From the NCBI RefSeq assembly GCF_030272615.1, contig NC_081409.1, forward strand, positions 475,412,573 to 475,476,572: a stretch of DNA of 64,000 bases, given 5' to 3'. The notes below the pieces were generated by a model, which made no database searches, had not been told where the DNA came from, and worked only from the letters and a program-made list of their open reading frames with translations. Every line of letters begins with the position of its first letter. Position 1 is the first letter of the stretch. Position numbers and translations under genes: made by a program. The DNA is from Cryptomeria japonica. Its lineage: Eukaryota; Streptophyta; Pinopsida; Cupressales; Cupressaceae. Below are positions 58,483 to 64,000 of the stretch, piece by piece.

Positions 58483-61480
58483 GATGCCTCCTAATTTGAA
58501 CCTTTTTTTCATTGTGACTGAGCCTGTTGCAATGGAAATGCCTATTGTCCTTTTGGTCACAAAGCTACAAATGATGTTCATGGGCGAGATAACGGATAAG
58601 CAGCTAGGCATTGTACTGGTGAATGACCATGATTACATCTAGCATGCTATGAAAGAGGTTTTGGGTAAGGAATTCTTGTGGTCTAACCACAAATACAAGG
58701 TATCTTCTGATATCCTAGCTTTTTCCTAGCTATGTTGTTGTATTCAGGTGTGTCCAAGCAATGGGAAAATAAGCTCAACCAAATGCTATTCAGACACTCA
58801 TTTCTAGGTAAAAATGATGTGACATTAGATAATCTAGACGATAATTTGCATATTACAATCCCAAATCAATACTACCTAAGCGACGCATGTAGATTCCCAA
58901 TTGTAACCACACTGCAACCAAAAGTGTTCTAGACTCGCAGGAATGTTGTCGACCAAAGAATCAATTTCCTATTGTGTGTGGTTGGTATGAAATCCCTTGA
59001 TGATGAAGACTAGCACTGGGACTACTTAACCACTAAATTTTTTCTGGATGAGGATGACTTTGTGCCAGAGGACACTGTAGAGATGGTAAGCTTACTGGTG
59101 TTGGGTCGGGGTGAGGAATGGATTCCAATGATGATCGGGGCATGGAGGACATTGCAAAAATAGATGTTCACACCAACTGTGGAGAAGACTGTTCAGCTAA
59201 GCAACAAGACAAGCATGGCAGGCTACTAAAGATGGAAAGAGAAAGAGGGGAGGCGGCTAGTAAATGTGTGGGTGCTAAATTTTGATAATTATCCATTAGG
59301 TTCTAGTTTTATGCAATTTCATGGCTGCCCGATATGGGGCCTTTTTGTTTTTGTACAATGTATAGATAATCAATTTTTGAACAATCAATATATATATATA
59401 TATGTAGCAATGTAATTATGTTTGAATCGAGTATAAATTAGTATGTCGAAGGTCTGTTGGTAGGTTTGGCTTGCTTTGTTTTGGTAGCTATGAAGCAGCT
59501 TGTCTCGATGTAAAAGTTGTTTTTAATTTTAATACAATGGGTGTTGGCCCTAGCCAGTGATTAATCTATAAAAAAAAATCAAATTCATTTGGCAATATAG
59601 AATGTCTCTTATAAATAAATATATAAATTCCTTTTTAATGAAATTAACTAATCATAACTCATCCCTATTGCTCTTGCGTTACAAAACAAAAATGAGCTTG
59701 TCTCATAATTCATTTCCATAAATTCTTTGTACAAAGTTTGTTTTGTTAGATCTTAGTCAAATAATTGAACCTTCATGGTTGATATTTGATGATGTGACTA
59801 TGGGCATGATTCATAATTTCTAGTTCATAAAATGATAAAAAGGGACAAATAATGGAAAAAATAAAACTTATATAAAAACTTCAAATTTTGTTGACTTTTT
59901 TATATAAACAATTTCATTTGGCAATATAGAAGTTAGAATTTTTTTAATAACTAAATACATAAATTCTTTTTTAATGAAATAAATAAATAATTTTACTAGC
60001 GAATTATATGTAATTTATAATTTCATTAATATTGAAAAAAGTTGTACATAGTGGGTATTTGAAAACCCCATTTACAGATCCCCGTTAACAAAAATGGAAG
60101 CCTTGGTAATTGACTTCCGCACTCCCAATGAAAAAGACAAAAATGTTCAAAGAAGAAAATGGTGACATGTCCATATTTTCTAAGTATATAGAAATACAAA
60201 AAGATAAAATTCAAAATTAGAAAGAAAATTCATTCTCCAAACTAGTATACCTTAACCTTCACGATTTGTACAAAGTGAAACAAGCAATCAAAATTGTTGA
60301 ACGCCTCCAGTGCCTTTATCTTTCATAGGAAATCGGCCAAGGGCTCTATTGTTCAAACCTAGAATAAATAGCTAGAAAATGACCGGCTCAATTCCCTTTG
60401 TCTAGTTTATGGATGTCATTTGGCCAAGGGATACCTACACCATTTTTTGTCAAAATCGACACATCCAAAAAATCCACCAAAAAATCCCCATCAAACATCT
60501 CTCATAATAGAAGGAGAATATCAAATTTTCTACCCCCCAAATCCAGAAGTGAAGCCAGAAAACTAGAAGAAATGTCCAAGTTGACTCAATAGCAATTCTC
60601 ATCAACCAAAAATCCATGCCCAAGAACCATTTTAATGGCTTCCAATTCTAATTCCCAAATGAAAGGAATGTGATGATCTTTCAGAATGCACTTTAAAAGG
60701 TTGAAATTGTGTCCAAGAAAGCCATTTGACATCTTCTGCAACTCAGCCTGATAAGATTATGCATGATAGGCAACCACCAACTCCACACCAAGGCCAAAAA
60801 TCTTTGTTGAGAGATTGAATGAGAATATGACACAACACCACAGAATATAAAATTCTCCACATGAGTGGCTAGCTCCCCGTCTTAAGTTCTTAATGTCATT
60901 CAGATGTGAAATATTAATGTAGCCTACTCATAACATCAATCCAAATAAATGCTTCAACTTCTCCCTAGATCATAGGGCCATAAGTGGCACTTTCACAACC
61001 ATCCACCGCCAAGTTGGCTAAACTATCCGATTCACAATTCTCTAAAAATATGGTTGGCCATATACTAAAAAATAATCGACATTTTATAATTATGAATGAT
61101 AGAAGCTTAATACTGTTCTTTATTAATTATAACCTAGGGGAATTAAATTATGTTTCATTTTCCATGCGTCTTTATTGTCCCTCCAACTTGGCATTCCTCA
61201 AGTAATTTTAGCAGCATCTCTATATATGGATCTAGCTCTACTTTGGGAACAAATTTTTTGGTTTTCCCTTCTTGTGATAGGATATCTTTCCTTTTGGTTT
61301 TGTTCAACCAATTAAATGAATAAATTCCTTTTCAATGATATTAACTAATAATAATTCATAGATATTGCACTTGTGATACAATAAAAAAATGCCGCTTGTC
61401 TATAAAGTACAAATGTTTTTTGTACAAAATCTAAATATAGATTTGTTAGTCATTAGCAAAATCCTTCATTTCATCACAAT
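58080..61480. repeat. Dispersed direct repeat unit around the 58.5-kb pseudogene
   Basis: A unit containing CATTTGGCAATATAGAA, AAATTCCTTTTTAATGAAAT and GTTAGATCTTAG-N-AATTGAACCTTCA is present at 59585-59830. Parts recur at 58140-58240, 59908-59985 and 61310-61480. The copies are diverged. Confidence 0.55.
58483..59230 (+). pseudogene. Unrecognised decayed protein-coding sequence
   Basis: Open but broken frames suggest a former protein: MPPNLNLFFIVTEPVAMEMP from 58483, then VLGKEFLWSNHKYK, a middle part near 58740-58930 (QWENKLNQMLFRHSFLGKN, ITIPNQYYLSDACRFP), and a C-terminal part near 58940-59160 (RNVVDQRINFLLCVVG, FFLDEDDFVPEDTVEM). Stops (TAG at several places) and frame changes separate them. 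Codon content is protein-like compared with the AT-rich flanks. I do not recognise the family. Related repeat sequence on both sides suggests a gene carried by a mobile element. Confidence 0.35.
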
Positions 61481-61900
61481 GGCTTGTTTTGGAAAATTGA
61501 TTTTTTCACACATTTTAAGTTAGTAGTTAATATGTATCTATAACGTGGCATTAAAATGGTTATAAAAAAGTTAAAAGAATTGAACAGAGGTAGTATAATT
61601 AAAATGGTTATTGAAAGTTAAAAGAAAGGAATGCATGATATTAATGGACATTATCACACAGGTCCAAACTGGGTCGGTTGATAGGATGGAGAGTGCAAGG
61701 TAGTTGAAGCTCAGGTGGCCCATAATTATTCCCTGCTCATCCTATAAAGAGCGCTCAATTCAAGGCTTTCTTTTTATTCTATTTGAGCGGTTACCTTCAA
61801 TAGTCATTTCCTAGTGACCTAAGTTATCTTTTAAGCCCTTTATGTCATTTTATTGACCAGACCCTTTGTGTTAGTCCTCTGATTGATTTGTTTCTGGGAT
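59840..61900. other. No gene recognised
   Basis: Only short frames. TATAAAGAGCGCTC at about 61743 could be a plus-strand promoter element, but nothing downstream supports a gene closer than 63531. Confidence 0.45.
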
Positions 61901-61904
61901 CTTT

Positions 61905-62936
61905 AATTACTATGCACCTCTACCAAGATCAATGATTGTGATTGTTGCATGATTACACGATTGAGTCAAGCTGCACAACTAGACTAACTCTACAATGTTG
62001 TTGCGGATGTGGCATTGGCTGACATAAAACTGAAATGCTAGTATGGGCACTAGTGATTGGTCCATGTTACAACTTCATGGCACATGGCCCCCACTCAAAT
62101 GAGTCATAGCCTGGGTGGACCCGATGCATTTATATTGTGATCACTTTTCATGAGATCAATTGCTAGGGTGATCGCATGATTCATCAAAGGTGCATCCAAA
62201 GTCTAGCTTTGCAACGTCGTTATGGGTGTGGCATGTAGGATCCACAAAGGTAAATCTTGTGATTGTTGCGTAATTGTGCGATTGAATCAAGTTGCCCAAT
62301 CAAGCTAACTCTGCAGTGTCATTGCAAACATGGCATCGACTAACATAATACTGACATGCTAGGATGGGGGTCAGTGATTGATCCATGTTACAACTTACAT
62401 GGCACATGGGTCCCACTCAAATGATTCATAGCCTGGGTAGACCCGATGCACTTATAATGTGACCACTTTTCATGAGATTAACGACTAGGGTGATTGCATG
62501 ATTGATCAAAGGTGCATCCAAATTCTAACTCCGCAACACCACTATGAATGTGGAATATAGGACCCACAAAGGTTGACATGAGCTCTTTAATTACTATGCA
62601 CCTCCACCAAGATCAACAATTATGATTGTGACATGATTTCATGATTAAGTCAAGCTGCGCGACTAGGCTAACTCTAGAGTGTTGTTACAGACGTGGCATT
62701 GGCTGACATAACACTGACATGCTAGGATGGGTGCCAGTGATTGGTCCATGTTACACAAAATGGCACATGGGCCCCACTCAAATGATTTACGGCCTGGGTG
62801 GACCCGATGCACTTATAATGTGACCACTTTTCATGAGATCAATGGCTAGGATGATTGCGCAATTGACCGAAGGAGCATCCAAATTCTAACTCTGTAATGC
62901 CACTATGGATGTAGCATGTAGGACTCACAAAGGTTG
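61905..62936 (+). repeat. Three-copy tandem array, unit about 340 bp
   Basis: Copies run at about 61905-62252, 62253-62577 and 62578-62936. Shared blocks include TTGGTCCATGTTACAACTT, GGCCTGGGTGGACCCGATGC, CACTTTTCATGAGAT and GTGCATCCAAATTCTAACTC. Copy 2 lacks about 50 bases at its start (the TTTAATTACTATGCACCTC block). No coding frame spans the units. Confidence 0.88.
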
Positions 62937-63530
62937 ACAAAATATTCTTAAGCCAATGAAAGAGTGAACACTTGGATAAGTGAGACACGTAATGACGATG
63001 ACCAAGCAGCAGATGGATTTTAATATAATTAAAGATGATGGCAAATAAAAAATAATAAAGTTATTAATGTGTTGACTTCTGATTTGTCGATGGCTGATCG
63101 GGAGTTTTTTTGTTGTGGCCCCAATTTTAAAATATGAATTGCAATGGCTTTCTCCAGCCAATGTCATAACACTAGCATACATGCCTACAGAAAATAAGCC
63201 CAATTTGCCCATTATGAATCGCATTTTCAGCTATTTTAGCATCAGTCCTACTCTAAGTAGCATCTACAACATTCTATATATGTTATGGTTTAGTTTGTAT
63301 ATTTGTTCTTTCATAGTTAGTGTTTTATATGTTTGTGCTTTCATAGATAGGGTTTTTGAGAAACGATTGTCGACGATATTTTCATTGCATTCTCCCTAGC
63401 TTTTTGATCTTTTATGGAAAATTGTCAATTGCTTATAATTGTTTGAGTATAGAGAGATTAGCTTGTGCTTAATTTTGAATCTTTTCATCATCATTTCATC
63501 AATTTTTCTTGTAAAACCCTAACCCTAGAA
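62937..63530 (+). other. Region upstream of the open frame at 63531
   Basis: No gene. A T/C-rich stretch ending AAACCCTAACCCTAGAA directly precedes the ATG and could be the 5' untranslated leader of the frame that follows. Confidence 0.4.
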
Positions 63531-64000
63531 ATGGTAGAGTCTTCTAGTCTAGGAAAGAGAAATTTTTATGAGGAGATCATTATCCAACTCCCTAAATCAA
63601 TAGAGACACAAAAGAGGTCAAAGCCTGGGTCTAAGCCAGATGAATTCATCGTGGACCCGACTACAGGTATCAGGGATGCATTGATCCCACCATGGGGTTT
63701 TAGTCTTTGGAGGAGAGGCTATAACAAGAAGAAGGAAAGAGTTCCAATGTCCAATATCTGGAACTACAATTTTGGCAAACTTGTTCTGCCAAATGTTTAC
63801 GTGAACACTAAATTGGTTGTTGCTATTGGAGCAAATTATAAGTCTGGCACTAGGGAGATTGTATCTAGTAAAGGTGGTAGGCTAATAGAGATTACCCGAG
63901 ATGTAATCAATGAAGTGTTTATTCTGAATCCTAACACTTATTGGGCTATTAATCCCCAAGAGATAGACTTGGAATACAAGAAGAATGAACACCTATATAA
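63531..64000 (+). CDS. Partial hypothetical protein, runs off the window
   Basis: The ATG at 63531 (context GAAATGG) opens 156 codons without a stop to the window end. It is the only long uninterrupted frame in the right third. The N-terminus is MVESSSLGKRNFYEEIIIQL, followed by a basic stretch (TQKRSKPGSKP), WGFSLWRRGYNKKKERV, LPNVYVNTKLVVAIGANYKS and ITRDVINEVFILNP. The last part resembles the loosely conserved start (ITRDVI, EVF) of plant transposon-associated proteins, but this is a weak impression. No signal peptide or membrane segment is seen. It may be a mobile-element gene or a host gene; splicing further right cannot be judged. Confidence 0.5.
   Translation, partial: MVESSSLGKRNFYEEIIIQLPKSIETQKRSKPGSKPDEFIVDPTTGIRDALIPPWGFSLWRRGYNKKKERVPMSNIWNYNFGKLVLPNVYVNTKLVVAIGANYKSGTREIVSSKGGRLIEITRDVINEVFILNPNTYWAINPQEIDLEYKKNEHLY

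Overview
This is nuclear DNA of a land plant with a large, repeat-packed genome. The AT-rich base composition, the absence of any bacterial-style gene layout, the Ty1-copia and Ty3-gypsy retrotransposons nested in one another, the very long LTRs, the heavy point-mutation decay and a short interstitial array of plant telomere units (TTTAGGG) all fit a slow-turnover genome. A gymnosperm is my best guess, but the species is inference. No complete host gene is visible.

Layout. 1-5.9 kb: non-coding retroelement-like sequence ending in a purine tract and the start of a long LTR (4752). 5.9-29.6 kb: two Ty1-copia elements in tandem (A then B), joined through one shared LTR (14363-15702) and closed by a second LTR (28258-29616). 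Element A is hit by a 4.7-kb solo LTR (9296-14011, 5-bp target duplication GTCCC). Element B is hit inside its reverse transcriptase by LTR-type insert X1 (18905-26794). X1 is hit by a gypsy-type solo LTR (22386-25936), and that LTR is hit by X2 (22632-25052), a second member of the X family in opposite orientation. These boundaries were located by terminal sequences and 5-bp target duplications.

30.5-40.6 kb: a decayed two-gene DNA transposon, the most interesting part of the window. A plus-strand gene (30898-34093) encodes a transposase-like protein that I cannot place in a family with certainty. It has a Cys/His-rich region and three motifs around acidic residues (DFAENY, WSDN, GHGKGEHD). 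A convergent minus-strand gene (34825-36901) has seven exons and encodes a polyproline and Ser/Thr-rich protein that I do not recognise. Both lie between GC-rich subterminal palindromes related to ACGGGCGCCCGT.

41-54 kb: a short copia-type LTR with its primer-binding site (42277-42710, minus), a gypsy gag-protease relic (42711-about 44720, minus), and a gag-only gypsy element (45981-53351, minus, target duplication GAAAT) with a tRNA-Lys-type primer site, inserted into what looks like the LTR or leader of the gypsy relic. 54-63.5 kb: mostly unassigned sequence with a 21-bp minisatellite, a dispersed repeat unit, one unrecognised pseudogene and a three-copy tandem array of about 340 bp. At the right edge an uninterrupted reading frame (63531 to the window end) starts and runs out of the window.

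Almost every coding region is broken, mostly by changes that look like C-to-T or G-to-A transitions (TGG to TAG or TGA, CAA or CAG to TAA or TAG, CGA to TGA). That is what long-term cytosine methylation of silenced repeats would produce. All similarity statements come from reading the sequence by eye; no alignment or database search was run.
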